Assembly: GCF_022952855.1 (NCBI RefSeq)
Contig: NZ_JALJDX010000187.1
Coordinates: 1-51,296 of the forward strand
DNA length: 51,296 nucleotides
Direction of reading: 5' to 3'
Source: Pseudomonas sp. RGM2987
GTDB lineage: Bacteria; Pseudomonadota; Gammaproteobacteria; Pseudomonadales; Pseudomonadaceae
The number at the start of each line of letters is the position of its first letter. Within the stretch, counting starts at the first letter, position 1. The translations under genes were made by a program, and so were the position numbers. The notes beneath the pieces were generated by a model. That model was not told the origin of the DNA. It saw only the letters and a list, made by a program, of their open reading frames with translations, and did not search any database. This document shows positions 27,074 to 35,789 of this stretch, piece by piece.

Positions 27074-27292
27074 TGTGGCGAGGGAGATCCCGCAGCCTGC
27101 GATGAGGCTGCGCTGTCGCGCAGAGAACATGCCGATAAATCGGCAAATAATTTATCTTTAAAATCAATGAGATAAATTTTGTTCTATAAGAGCTTGCTCC
27201 CGCTGGGCTGCGCAGCAGCCCCTTGAAACCTTGCAAGTGCTTCGGCCCTGAAGCGCCAGCCCGGTCGAGCGGGAGCAGGCTCCCTCGCCACA
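27074..27292. repeat. REP elements, left one interrupted by about 106 bases
   Basis: GTGGCGAGGGAG at 27075-27086 and GAGCTTGCTCCCGCTGGG at 27190-27207 are two halves of one REP separated by foreign-looking AT-rich sequence; a complete partner CGGGAGCAGGCTCCCTC follows at about 27269-27292. See findings. Confidence 0.6.
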
Positions 27293-27312
27293 TAAGCGCC
27301 CTGTTCAGGAGA

Positions 27313-28116
27313 TTATTGCTGCTGCACCTTGATCACCGGAGCCGGTGTCTCGACCACTTTGGCGTGCATCTGCTCACCACCACCGCCGCGGCGCATGCCA
27401 CGCACCGGGCAGGCGTCAAGGTAATCCAGGCCGACGGCCAGTTTCAGGTGGCGCTCCGGACGGGCCAGTTGGTTGGTCACGTCGAAGCTGTACCAGGCGT
27501 CACCGAGCCAGGCTTCAGCCCAGGCGTGGCTGGCCAGGTGCTCGCTCTGCTCACTGAACAAATAGCCCGACACGTAGCGCGCCGGCACTCCCAGGCTGCG
27601 GGCGCAGGCCAGGAATGCGTGGGTATGGTCCTGACAGATCCCGCGACGGCCGGCAAAAGCCTGGGCGGCGCTGGTCTCGACGTCGGTGGCGCCGGGGGTA
27701 TAGACCATGTGCTGGTTGAGCCCATGCATCAGGTCGATCAGTGCCGTGCGGTCACAACGCTGCCTGCATTGCTGGTTGGCGAAGGCCCGAAGGGCCTCGT
27801 CTGCCTCGGTCAGATGGGTAAAGCGCAGGAACGGCAGCGCCGACTGGCTTTCATGCTCGGCTTCCCGGGACGGATCAATGTCCACCCGTCCCCGGGCGCC
27901 GATGATGACCGTCTCATGGGGCTCGTCCAACGTCAGTACATGCAGGATATTGCCGAACGGATCCAGTTGCGCCCGCACCGGCCTTGGCAAATCGAGTTGC
28001 CAGCTCAGCACGTGCTGGCGTTCGCTGTCGTGGGGTGTCAGGCGCAGGTACTGGATGCTCGCGCGAACCTGGTCTTCATAGTGGTAGGCCGTTTCATGGC
28101 TGATCGAGAGTCTCAT
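27313..28116 (-). CDS. Transglutaminase-like cysteine protease family protein
   Basis: A 267-residue protein of the transglutaminase-like superfamily (COG1305). The N-terminal beta domain (1-95, LSISHETAYHYEDQV) is followed by the papain-like core with C161 in GICQDHTH, H197 in ASHAWAEAW and D212 in FDVTN. Its ATG overlaps the alpha-E stop by four bases (ATGA). Last of a three-gene operon with DUF403 and DUF404-type proteins, whose combined activity is thought to involve peptide bond making or breaking. That is family context, not proof here. Confidence 0.9.
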   Translation of the reverse strand: MRLSISHETAYHYEDQVRASIQYLRLTPHDSERQHVLSWQLDLPRPVRAQLDPFGNILHVLTLDEPHETVIIGARGRVDIDPSREAEHESQSALPFLRFTHLTEADEALRAFANQQCRQRCDRTALIDLMHGLNQHMVYTPGATDVETSAAQAFAGRRGICQDHTHAFLACARSLGVPARYVSGYLFSEQSEHLASHAWAEAWLGDAWYSFDVTNQLARPERHLKLAVGLDYLDACPVRGMRRGGGGEQMHAKVVETPAPVIKVQQQ

Positions 28117-29063
28117 ATGACCTCCAGGTAGGAACTGTGAATGGCATTGCCCAGTTCGCGGACCAGTGGGATGAATTCGGTGAGCCAGGCGTGCAGGCCA
28201 CCGTCGAGTATTTCGTTGATACCGGTGTAGCGCAGGCGTGCGTCCATTTCCGCCGCCAGGCGTTGGGCCTGCCGGCCATTGGTGCCCGGCAGGCTCGCGA
28301 GGATCTGGTCGATTTCTTCGGTACAGGCGCGCAGCGAGCGCGGCACGTCAGCGCGCAACAGCAGCAGCTCAGCCACATGGCGAGCACCTGGGGCGTCACG
28401 GTAGATCTCGGTGTAGGCCTCGAAGGATGACAAGGCTCGCAGCAAGGCGCTCCACTGGTAATACGCATGGGCCGTGCCGTCGCTGACGGCGTCGGCCTGG
28501 TCACCGGCCATTTCGTAACGGGCGTCGAGCAGGCGCAGGGTGTTGTCGGCTCTTTCGATGAAAGTGCCCAGGCGAATGAACCTAAATGCGTCGTTGCGCA
28601 TGATGGTGCCGTAGGTGGCGCCTCGGAACAGGTGCGAGCGTTCCTTGATCCACTCGCAGAAACGGCTCATGCCGTAGCGATTCAAGCCCTGCTCGGCAAT
28701 GTCGCGGATTTCCAGCCAGGTGGCATTGATGTTTTCCCACATGTCGGCGGTGATTCGCCCGCGCACCGCGTGGGCACTGGCTCGCGCCGCGCCAAGGCAA
28801 CTGTAGATGCTGGCCGGGTTCGCGGCTTCCAGGGCAAAGAACTGCAGCAGTCGCTCGGCGTGCAAGTCGCCGTGTCGTTCACGGTAGTCTTCCAGCGTGC
28901 CGGTAATCAGCAGTGGCATCGCCAGTTCGTGCAGACCGTCGCCACGCCCATCCTGAGGCATCAGCGATAGCGAATAGCTGATGTCGAGCATGCGAGCGAG
29001 GTTTTCCGCGCGTTCCAGGTAACGCGACATCCAGTACAGGTCAGAGGCGGTTCTACTCAGCAT
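28113..29063 (-). CDS. Alpha-E domain protein (DUF403)
   Basis: A 316-residue all-helical protein of the alpha-E family, recognisable from the start MLSRTASDLYWMSRYLERAENLARMLD and the ERADNTLRLLDARYE helix. Function unknown, always found next to the circularly permuted ATP-grasp protein and transglutaminase, as here. It starts 12 bases after the ATP-grasp stop with AAGGAA before the ATG, and overlaps the transglutaminase start. Confidence 0.93.
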   Translation of the reverse strand: MLSRTASDLYWMSRYLERAENLARMLDISYSLSLMPQDGRGDGLHELAMPLLITGTLEDYRERHGDLHAERLLQFFALEAANPASIYSCLGAARASAHAVRGRITADMWENINATWLEIRDIAEQGLNRYGMSRFCEWIKERSHLFRGATYGTIMRNDAFRFIRLGTFIERADNTLRLLDARYEMAGDQADAVSDGTAHAYYQWSALLRALSSFEAYTEIYRDAPGARHVAELLLLRADVPRSLRACTEEIDQILASLPGTNGRQAQRLAAEMDARLRYTGINEILDGGLHAWLTEFIPLVRELGNAIHSSYLEVI

Positions 29064-29075
29064 CGCTTGTTTCCT

Positions 29076-30485
29076 TCAATCCTCGACCACCCACGTATCC
29101 TTGGTGCCGCCACCTTGGGAGGAGTTGACCACCAACGAGCCTTCGCGCAACGCCACGCGGGTCAGGCCGCCGGGCACCACTCGGGTTTCCCGGCCCGCCA
29201 GCACAAACGGGCGCAAGTCGATATGGCGCGGGGCAATGCCGCTCTCGACAAAAGTCGGGCATGTCGAAAGTGACAGCGTCGGCTGGGCAATATAGGCGTG
29301 TGGCTTGGCCTTGATCCGCTCGCGGAAGGCATCGATCTGCGCTGTCGTCGCGGCAGGCCCCACCAGCATGCCGTAGCCGCCGGAGCCCTGGGTTTCCTTG
29401 ACCACCAGACTCGGAAGATTCGCCAGCACGTGGGAAAGTTCAGAGGGGTTGCGACACTGCCATGTCGGGACGTTTTTCAGGATTGGCTCTTCGTCCAGGT
29501 AGAAACGGATCATGTCGGTGACAAACGGATACACCGACTTATCGTCCGCCACGCCGGTACCGATGGCATTGGCGAGCACCACGTTGCCGGAGCGGTAGGA
29601 CGCCAGGAGCCCCGGCACCCCGAGCATCGACTGCGGATTGAAGGCCAGTGGATCGAGGAAGGCGTCGTCCAGGCGACGGTAGATCACATCCACTGCTTTT
29701 GGCCCGTCGGTGGTGCGCATGAACACCTTGTCATCGCGCACGAACAGGTCGGCCCCCTCTACCAGTTCCACGCCCATTTCACGAGCCAGGAAGGCGTGCT
29801 CGAAGAACGCGCTGTTGAAGCGCCCGGGGGTGAGCACCACGACGCTGGGGTCATCCAGCGGGCTGGCGCTTCTCAGGGTGTCGAGCAGCAGGTTCGGATA
29901 GTGGTCGATCGGCGCGATGCGCTGGGCGGCGAACAACTCGGGAAACAGGCGCATCATCATCTTGCGGTCTTCGAGCATGTAGCTGACGCCGCTGGGGGTA
30001 CGAAGATTGTCTTCGAGCACGTAGTACGTGCCATCGCCATCGCGCACCAGGTCGACCCCACAAATGTGCGCGTAGACGTCCCGGTGCAGATCCAGCCCCT
30101 GCATCGCCAGCTGGTATTGCTCGTTGACCAGCACCTGCTCCGCCGGAATGACCCCGGCGCGGATGATCCGTTGTTCGTGGTAGAGGTCGGCCAGGAACAT
30201 GTTCAGCGCCTTGACCCGCTGGATGCAGCCGCGCTCGACCACCCGCCATTCGCTGGCAGGGATGCTACGCGGGATCGTATCGAACGGGATCAGGCGCTCT
30301 GTGCCCTGTTCGTCCCCGTAGAGCGTGAAGGTAATGCCGGCGCGGTGAAACAACAGGTCGGCTTCGCGCCTGCGTTGGGCCAGGAGCTCGTCGGGCGTCT
30401 CCGCCAACCAACGGGCAAAGGCTCGGTAATGCGGACGGACCTGGCCGTTGGCATCGTACATTTCATCAAAACCCGTGCGGATCAT
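29076..30485 (-). CDS. Circularly permuted type 2 ATP-grasp protein (DUF404/DUF407)
   Basis: A 469-residue protein of the circularly permuted ATP-grasp family. The N-terminal FDEMYDANGQVRPHY block, GVDLVRDGDGTYYVLEDNLR (nucleotide/metal acidic residues) and VVKETQGSGGYGMLVGP (phosphate loop) are all visible. These enzymes are presumed to ligate an amino acid or peptide with ATP. AAGGAG stands six bases ahead of the ATG at 30485. It is the first gene of the ATP-grasp/alpha-E/transglutaminase operon. Confidence 0.93.
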   Translation of the reverse strand: MIRTGFDEMYDANGQVRPHYRAFARWLAETPDELLAQRRREADLLFHRAGITFTLYGDEQGTERLIPFDTIPRSIPASEWRVVERGCIQRVKALNMFLADLYHEQRIIRAGVIPAEQVLVNEQYQLAMQGLDLHRDVYAHICGVDLVRDGDGTYYVLEDNLRTPSGVSYMLEDRKMMMRLFPELFAAQRIAPIDHYPNLLLDTLRSASPLDDPSVVVLTPGRFNSAFFEHAFLAREMGVELVEGADLFVRDDKVFMRTTDGPKAVDVIYRRLDDAFLDPLAFNPQSMLGVPGLLASYRSGNVVLANAIGTGVADDKSVYPFVTDMIRFYLDEEPILKNVPTWQCRNPSELSHVLANLPSLVVKETQGSGGYGMLVGPAATTAQIDAFRERIKAKPHAYIAQPTLSLSTCPTFVESGIAPRHIDLRPFVLAGRETRVVPGGLTRVALREGSLVVNSSQGGGTKDTWVVED

Positions 30486-30748
30486 GCCGTACTCCTTGTC
30501 ACCCTGGCAGCAGCCGTCGCAAGGCCCGTGCCATCGGCATAAACGCTTTATGATCAACGGGTTGGTTTTTCTACTGATCGGCTACGCACCCTTGTTGTGC
30601 AGCCAATGCCCCACTCCGCCGCCCCCGCTTCATTGCGACGCAGGGGAGTCGCTTCCCTGAGCATAGTCACGGAAAAACGACCCAGGCGGATTTGGATACA
30701 GTTAGCTACAAAAGCTGGGGGCTTGCGGGGTATATCTGGCATGTATGA

Positions 30749-30775
30749 AAACGGCCGACCCGAGGGTCAGCCGTT
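30749..30775 (-). terminator. Rho-independent terminator of the RraB-like gene
   Basis: On the minus strand AACGGCTGACCC pairs with GGGTCGGCCGTT (one mismatch) around a short loop, followed by TTTTC. It lies 22 bases past the stop at 30797. Confidence 0.75.
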
Positions 30776-30796
30776 GCGGTGTGGCGAAGGTGAACG

Positions 30797-31138
30797 TCAG
30801 GCCTGCAGGCGCCGGATCTCTTGCTTGACACCCCAACCTTCAATGACGCCACCCAGGGGTTCGACGACGGCTTCAAAGTCTTGCTCAAAGTCTCCTATGT
30901 CGTCGTAGGTGGCGTACATCACCCGGCTCAGTTCCAGCGACCAGGCCCCGTCGTCCCGTGCACTGATTTGCGCATTCAGCGATTCTCCCCGGAAATGCCC
31001 TGCCGCCCTGCGCGCCCGCTCCTCGTCCGGGAAAATGGCGTAGAACTCGATGGGATGGAATCTGGAAAAATCGAACCCGCCTTCTTTCATGCGGCGCAAC
31101 ACGCTGGTGCTGATGTCTTCTTGATAGGCTGTGCTCAT
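30797..31138 (-). CDS. RraB-like (RNase E inhibitor B family) protein
   Basis: A 113-residue acidic protein with the RraB layout: an N-terminal helix, the strand HPIEFYAIFPDEERARRAAGHF, and the C-terminal motif DFEQDFEAVVEPLGGVIEGWGV, which matches the YDGWGT end of RraB. E. coli RraB binds and inhibits RNase E. Whether this protein does so in Pseudomonas is unknown. AGGAGG seven bases before the ATG at 31138 fixes the start. Confidence 0.8.
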   Translation of the reverse strand: MSTAYQEDISTSVLRRMKEGGFDFSRFHPIEFYAIFPDEERARRAAGHFRGESLNAQISARDDGAWSLELSRVMYATYDDIGDFEQDFEAVVEPLGGVIEGWGVKQEIRRLQA

Positions 31139-31342
31139 GAAACGTCCTCCTAAAACCCAATGGATAGACTTTCCTTCTTCCCGGGCAGGCAACCGGTGGG
31201 CTGCACGCGATACGGCATCAAATGACCGTCGGGACACAAGCATGTAGCTGACAAGACCGGACCTTGGCGATCCTCTTCGCTGATCTCAACTGCAGAGTAG
31301 CCGCAAGTGATCGCTGCTGCCAAGCGAGGCCAGCCAAGGTTT

Positions 31343-31579
31343 TCATGAAATCGGTGTAATGCTGATGATCTCGATGCTGTGCTGGGCCTTGAGATTCTTG
31401 ACTGTCGGCTCTTCGGTCCGACCCTCCAGGTCATTGAGATCCAGTTTGGCGGGCACCGGCAGGAGCCTTTCACGAATCAATTGTGCCGCCTGCTCCATCG
31501 TGGGCTCCTGGTCATAGTCGAATTGCTCGGCGATGGCTTCGCCGTGATCATCCACGAAAGTGATTTCCCACTTCTGCAT
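31343..31579 (-). CDS. Small hypothetical protein
   Basis: A 78-residue acidic protein that I do not recognise. It opens with two beta strands (KWEITFVDDHGEAIAEQF) and has a central helix with QAAQLIRERLLP and a short C-terminal strand. No signal peptide is present. AAGGAG six bases ahead of the ATG makes translation likely. Confidence 0.7.
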   Translation of the reverse strand: MQKWEITFVDDHGEAIAEQFDYDQEPTMEQAAQLIRERLLPVPAKLDLNDLEGRTEEPTVKNLKAQHSIEIISITPIS

Positions 31580-31674
31580 CGGTGTCTCCTTGATCAATTC
31601 AGGGCCTGGCTTACCCTTATCTCGACATTGAGGGCTGATTATTCGTTCCGCCGGGTTGGCGGACGGCACACATG

Positions 31675-31697
31675 AAAAGACCGCCTCGCGGGCGGTC
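31675..31697 (-). terminator. Rho-independent terminator of the START-domain gene
   Basis: On the minus strand GACCGCC pairs with GGCGGTC around a five-base loop and is followed by TTTTC, 20 bases after the stop codon at 31718. Confidence 0.8.
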
Positions 31698-31717
31698 TCG
31701 GATACTGACTTGGCCGT

Positions 31718-32326
31718 TTATTTTTCGGCACGTTCCTTCAGCTCTTTCAGGGTGTTGAACGGGGCATCCACGACGAACTTGTTAGCCAGCCAGGACGGTA
31801 CATCGCCACCGGGCTCGGTATGGACTTGGTAGGTCACTTCGATCTGGTCCGCCCCCTTGGGCGCGAACTTCCAGAAACCGTCAACCTGGGTCACCCGCAC
31901 GAATCCCTTCTCCTCCGGCAGGTAGGTCGGTACGCCCTTGAGGTGGCGGGTCAGGCTGCCATCGGCGCCCTGTTCGGTGGTGACTTCCAGCACCGAGTCC
32001 CGGGAGGTGACCGGCCAGGGTGTGTTGAATTGAGTGTAGGTCCAGCTCTTGTCGCCTTCGTGCTTGAGCAGCTTCTGGCTCTTGCACTCATGAATCCAGG
32101 CACAGGCGCCAGGCACGTCTTCTTGCAATGCCCGCAGCTTTTCCATGGTGGTCTTCATGACCGTCACGCCACGGTAAGCCTTGTACTTGGAGCCGGGCAC
32201 TTCAGTGAGGGATACCTTGATACCGTCCTTCTCCTTCGCGACCTGCCAGTCCTCTGCCTGGGCGGTGGCCGTCGCCAATAGCACGGTCAACCCACACAAC
32301 ACAGCCATACGATGCAGCGAACCCAT
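31718..32326 (-). CDS. Exported START-domain lipid-binding-like protein
   Basis: A 202-residue protein with a signal peptide (about 24 residues, ending ATAQA). It has one START/SRPBCC-type domain: IKVSLTEVPGSKYKAYRGV, YTQFNTPWPVTSRDSVLEV and the C-terminal helix around ANKFVVDAPFNTLKELKE. The fold binds a lipid or other hydrophobic ligand in a pocket. Exported START proteins are common in pseudomonads and unassigned in function. AAGGA is eight bases before the ATG. Confidence 0.88.
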   Translation of the reverse strand: MGSLHRMAVLCGLTVLLATATAQAEDWQVAKEKDGIKVSLTEVPGSKYKAYRGVTVMKTTMEKLRALQEDVPGACAWIHECKSQKLLKHEGDKSWTYTQFNTPWPVTSRDSVLEVTTEQGADGSLTRHLKGVPTYLPEEKGFVRVTQVDGFWKFAPKGADQIEVTYQVHTEPGGDVPSWLANKFVVDAPFNTLKELKERAEK

Positions 32327-32378
32327 AATTTTTTCCTTATTGTCCAAGTTCGATCATTTCAATTGCGGTCATTGACCA

Positions 32379-32633
32379 TCATGCCGCCGTGACTTGCTCC
32401 CACCAGCCGATCAATCGGATAGCCTCCTCACTGCTGCTGCCGCAGACCTCAAAGTCGGCCTCGAATGCCGAGCACACCGCCGGACGCTCCGGCTGGCCGA
32501 AAATCCGGCACAAGTTATCGACCGACAACTGTACGCAACGTTCTCCCGCCGGCTTGCCTTGGGGCATCCCGGGGATGGGCGAGCTGATGGAAGGGGCGAT
32601 GCAGCAGGCGCCACAGCCTTCACGGCATTTCAT
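32379..32633 (-). CDS. YkgJ-family cysteine cluster protein (UPF0153)
   Basis: An 84-residue protein with the cysteine arrangement of the YkgJ/UPF0153 family: CREGCGACC near the start, CVQL, CRIF, CSAFEADFEVC. The cluster is expected to bind zinc or an iron-sulfur cofactor. Function unknown. Family members are often annotated near iron metabolism or the ferric uptake network, but there is no such neighbour here. Confidence 0.9.
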   Translation of the reverse strand: MKCREGCGACCIAPSISSPIPGMPQGKPAGERCVQLSVDNLCRIFGQPERPAVCSAFEADFEVCGSSSEEAIRLIGWWEQVTAA

Positions 32634-32780
32634 GACGACGACATCCTCACGACAGGTACGATTAGTAACGGGACACAGAGTAACGGCTAAAACACTCGTT
32701 TTAAATTACCGCCCGGGTGTTTTTTCGCTTGAGGCCCGGTGACCGAACAGTCAGCGACGAGCTGCATCCATGCTGAAGCT

Positions 32781-33254
32781 TTACTGCTTGAACTCGAAAT
32801 CCAGCGCCGCCCCTTCCACCTCGTTGCGCTCCTGATTGCGCAGGGGCAGCTGCATCTCGTTGCTCAGCAGCCGACCGTTGAGCTGGAATGGCCCGGGCTT
32901 CTGGCCGAACATGGACGGTAACAGGGGTTCACGCTTGGGCAAGGGCACTTTACCCGGCGGCTCAAGCTCCTCGACCATATCGTGGGGCAGGCTCAAGTCC
33001 AGCTTGGCCGGGGGCAACGGGGTCTTGGCGACCTCGTGGGCGGATTTACTCTTGGAGGCAATGGGGGCGCGTTTTTTCTTCGCGGGGGCGGTTTTCTTAG
33101 CGGGCGTCTTTTTGGCCGTTGTCGCTTTTTTCGGCGCCTCCTTCGTGGCGCTGGCGGTCGGTTTTTCCTGCGCTGCAGCGGCCGAGACACCTGCGCAATG
33201 GAAGGCAGTCAATAAACCGATCAAAACCCAGGCGGCGGGAGCAATGGCTTTCAT
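32781..33254 (-). CDS. Exported Lys/Pro/Ala-rich hypothetical protein
   Basis: About 157 residues. A signal peptide (MKAIAPAAWVLIGLLTAFHC, cleaved near VSA) is followed by a low-complexity lysine/alanine/proline stretch (about 31-75), which may bind anionic polymers, and a short C-terminal region. Two further in-frame ATGs lie upstream (up to 33287), the outermost with AGG before it, so the start is uncertain by 11 codons. The lysine-rich part has led similar proteins to be mislabelled as translation initiation factor 2. I see no evidence for that. Confidence 0.75.
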   Translation of the reverse strand: MKAIAPAAWVLIGLLTAFHCAGVSAAAAQEKPTASATKEAPKKATTAKKTPAKKTAPAKKKRAPIASKSKSAHEVAKTPLPPAKLDLSLPHDMVEELEPPGKVPLPKREPLLPSMFGQKPGPFQLNGRLLSNEMQLPLRNQERNEVEGAALDFEFKQ

Positions 33255-33339
33255 AAATACAACGGCAGTCATGACAGAGATGCCCATGCTCGCCTGATAA
33301 TGAGGCGCTGACAAGCACCTGGGGCTAAGCCTCTGATTC

Positions 33340-34782
33340 TTAAAAAATTCCGTTGGCCGTCTCCTGGCACAACTGAGTGGCCAGTAACCCCAGTGTCATC
33401 AGCGCCCGCTCTGCCTCGCGGTTCCAGGGCGTGCCGCAGTTCAAGCGGATACAGTGGTTGAACTGCTCGGTATTACTGAAAATCAGCCCGGGCGCGATGC
33501 TGATGCCCTGCTGCAATGCCCGCACGTGCAGCTCCTGGGTATTGACCCGCCCCGGCAGGCTCACCCACAGGATGAAGCCTCCGGTGGGACGACTCATCTG
33601 CGTGCCTTCAGGGAAGTACTGCTGCACCGCCAACTGGAAAGCACTGAGGTTCTTGCGGTATTCCTGGCGGATATAGCGCAGATGCCGGTCATAGCCGCCG
33701 TTTTCCAGGTACGCCGCAATGCCCATCTGGGTGACGCTGCATGCCGAGTGCGTGCTGAAGGTCTGGAGCCGCTGGATTTCCTGCTGGAATTTGCCGGCGA
33801 TCATCCAGCCGATGCGCACACCCGGCGACAAGGTCTTGGAAAAGCTCGAACAGTAGATGACCCGGTCCAACCGGTCATAGGCCTTGAGGGCCTTGGTGCG
33901 CCCCTGCTCAAACATCAACTCGCCATAAATATCATCCTCGACGATCTGTATGTCGAAGTCCGAAGCCAGGCGCAGCAATTGCTTCTGCCGCTCTTCCGGC
34001 ATGGTGCCGCCAAGGGGATTACTCAGGCGCGTGGTCAGTACCAACGCCTTGATCGACCATTGGTTGGCTGCAAGCTGCAGCGCCTCAAGGCTCATACCGG
34101 TGACCGGGTCGCTGGGGATCTCGATGACCTTCAGGCCCAGCAGATCCGCCAGTTGCAGCAAGCCGTAATAAGTCGGTGACTCGGCGGCGATCAGGTCTCC
34201 GGGCCGGGTCAGCACGCGCAGGGACATTTGCAGGGCGTCGACGCAGCCGTGGGTGATCACCACTTCGGAAGGGTCCACCACCACGCCGGCATCGCGCATG
34301 CGAATCGCCACCTGGCGCCGCAACGGCTCGAAGCCCGGACTGAACATGTAGCTGAATGCCCGAGGGCTGTGGAAACGAGTGACCTTGGCCAACTGCTGAT
34401 GCAATGCCCGCACCGGCAGATAGTCAACGCTCGGCACCGCCGCTCCCAGGGGGAACACCCCTTCGCGCCGCGACTCGACCAGTACCTGCTGAATGATGCT
34501 GCTGCGCGTCACCAGCCCCGGGCGCTCGACCCGTGCGATGTCCGGTGTCGGCGCCGTGAGGGCCGGTGTCTGGTGCACGTAGTAGCCCGATTGCGGTCGT
34601 GCGCGAATCAGCCCCTGGTCTTCAAGGTTCGCATAGGCCTGCAACACCGTGGCATGGCTGACGTTGAGCTGCGAACTCATCTTGCGCACCGAAGGCACGC
34701 GTTCGCCGGGCTGATACACACCGCGCCGGATATCTTCAGCCAGCTGTTGTGCAATACGTTGATAGAGCAGGAGGTTGGTCAT
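33340..34782 (-). CDS. MocR-type (GntR/aminotransferase) transcriptional regulator
   Basis: A 480-residue regulator of the MocR/PdxR class. The N-terminal winged helix (about 1-70) is a GntR-type HTH, and the rest is a fold-type I aminotransferase domain. The PLP lysine is K316 in SSFSKTLSPG, and NPLGG plus DDIYGEL are the expected cofactor contacts. Such proteins sense PLP with amino compounds such as GABA or taurine. The usual divergent target gene is absent; the next upstream gene is on the same strand, so it may regulate itself through the direct repeat at 34833-34862. Confidence 0.94.
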   Translation of the reverse strand: MTNLLLYQRIAQQLAEDIRRGVYQPGERVPSVRKMSSQLNVSHATVLQAYANLEDQGLIRARPQSGYYVHQTPALTAPTPDIARVERPGLVTRSSIIQQVLVESRREGVFPLGAAVPSVDYLPVRALHQQLAKVTRFHSPRAFSYMFSPGFEPLRRQVAIRMRDAGVVVDPSEVVITHGCVDALQMSLRVLTRPGDLIAAESPTYYGLLQLADLLGLKVIEIPSDPVTGMSLEALQLAANQWSIKALVLTTRLSNPLGGTMPEERQKQLLRLASDFDIQIVEDDIYGELMFEQGRTKALKAYDRLDRVIYCSSFSKTLSPGVRIGWMIAGKFQQEIQRLQTFSTHSACSVTQMGIAAYLENGGYDRHLRYIRQEYRKNLSAFQLAVQQYFPEGTQMSRPTGGFILWVSLPGRVNTQELHVRALQQGISIAPGLIFSNTEQFNHCIRLNCGTPWNREAERALMTLGLLATQLCQETANGIF

Positions 34783-34832
34783 GACGCAGCACTCGATTTC
34801 ACGGGCATATTATTCTTGTCGGAAACGATACC

Positions 34833-34862
34833 GGAACAGTTTAGAAGTGTACTGGGACAGTT
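34833..34862. promoter_or_regulatory. Candidate MocR operator: direct repeat spaced 21 bp
   Basis: GGAACAGTT at 34833-34841 and GGGACAGTT at 34854-34862 start exactly 21 bases apart (two helical turns), the arrangement known for MocR dimers binding direct repeats. A separate inverted pair GTACAGT/ACTGTAC lies at 34879-34885 and 34901-34907. Both stand upstream of the regulator start at 34782. Confidence 0.5.
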
Positions 34863-34928
34863 GCCAGATTACTCGACCGTACAGTGCAGTGACAGCCCCA
34901 ACTGTACCCATTGTCCAACGCCAGTTCG

Positions 34929-34964
34929 AAAAAAAACCCGGCGCCGTTCAAAGGGCCGGGTTTT
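34929..34964 (-). terminator. Terminator of the OmpA/DUF4398 operon
   Basis: On the minus strand AAAACCCGGCCC pairs with GGCGCCGGGTTTT around a short loop, ending in a run of eight Ts. It lies 16 bases after the OmpA-family stop. On the plus strand it is also a T-ended hairpin. Confidence 0.85.
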
Positions 34965-34979
34965 CCAGTGACGCACCCC

Positions 34980-35789
34980 TCAGCGGGCCGCGCCGAGCTG
35001 GCCTTTTTCGTCGGAGAACACGATTTCAACCCGGCGGTTTTGTGCCCGACCACGCTCGCTAGCGTTGACGTCTACCGGATATTCGTCACCGTAGCCTTCG
35101 ACGTGGATGCGCTTTTCGTCAATCCCCAGGTCCACCAATACATCCGCCACCGCCTGAGCACGGTCGCGGGACAGTTTGAGGTTTTCCTGCTTTCCGCCGG
35201 TGCTGTCGGTGTAGCCCTCGATGCGCACGACGCGCTTGGGATTGAGCTGCAGGAACTGGACGATCTTGAGCACGACCCGATTGGCCGAGTTCTTCAACTC
35301 GGCTTCGCCGGTATCGAACAGGACGTCGCCGAGGGTCATCACCAAACCCCGATCGGTCTGGGTGGTGGCCATCGCCATGATCTGTTCTTCGAGCCACTTG
35401 CCCTGTTGCTGCACGCTCAGCAATTTGGATTCACGCAGGGCCAATTGCAAGCGCTGGCGCTCCAGCTCCAGCTTCGCCGCACGCTCTTCGTTGAGCACCT
35501 GGTTGCTGTGCTCTCGGGCGATCTCACTGTAGCGCTGGCTCAGGTAGGCGTAGTGCTGCACATCCTCACCGCTGCCCCAGTACGTGGACAAGCGATCGGC
35601 ACGGGCCAGGGATTCGCCGGCACGAATCACGTCCTTGGGCGCGGCACGCAAGACATTGGCGTCTTCCTTGACCTTCTGGAAGCTTGCGCTGGCCTGCTCC
35701 AGCGCCGCTTCGCTACGCTGGCCGGCGCAGCCATACAAACCGCTCAATCCAACGAGGACCAGGCCGCCCAGTACATGGGAGTGCTTCAT
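34980..35789 (-). CDS. OmpA-family lipoprotein with DUF4398-like N-terminus
   Basis: A 269-residue outer-membrane lipoprotein. The signal ends in the lipobox LSGLYGC (C21). A helical region (about 25-145) resembles DUF4398. The C-terminal OmpA domain binds peptidoglycan, with IEGYTDSTGGKQENLKLSRDRAQAVADVL and the final RGRAQNRRVEI block. It overlaps the preceding DUF4398 gene by four bases (ATGA), so the two are made together and probably form one envelope complex. Confidence 0.93.
   Translation of the reverse strand: MKHSHVLGGLVLVGLSGLYGCAGQRSEAALEQASASFQKVKEDANVLRAAPKDVIRAGESLARADRLSTYWGSGEDVQHYAYLSQRYSEIAREHSNQVLNEERAAKLELERQRLQLALRESKLLSVQQQGKWLEEQIMAMATTQTDRGLVMTLGDVLFDTGEAELKNSANRVVLKIVQFLQLNPKRVVRIEGYTDSTGGKQENLKLSRDRAQAVADVLVDLGIDEKRIHVEGYGDEYPVDVNASERGRAQNRRVEIVFSDEKGQLGAAR

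Noticed and set aside
31150..31342. Possible extra gene between the RraB-like and 78-residue genes
   Set aside because: Only shadow frames with poor starts; no motif seen.
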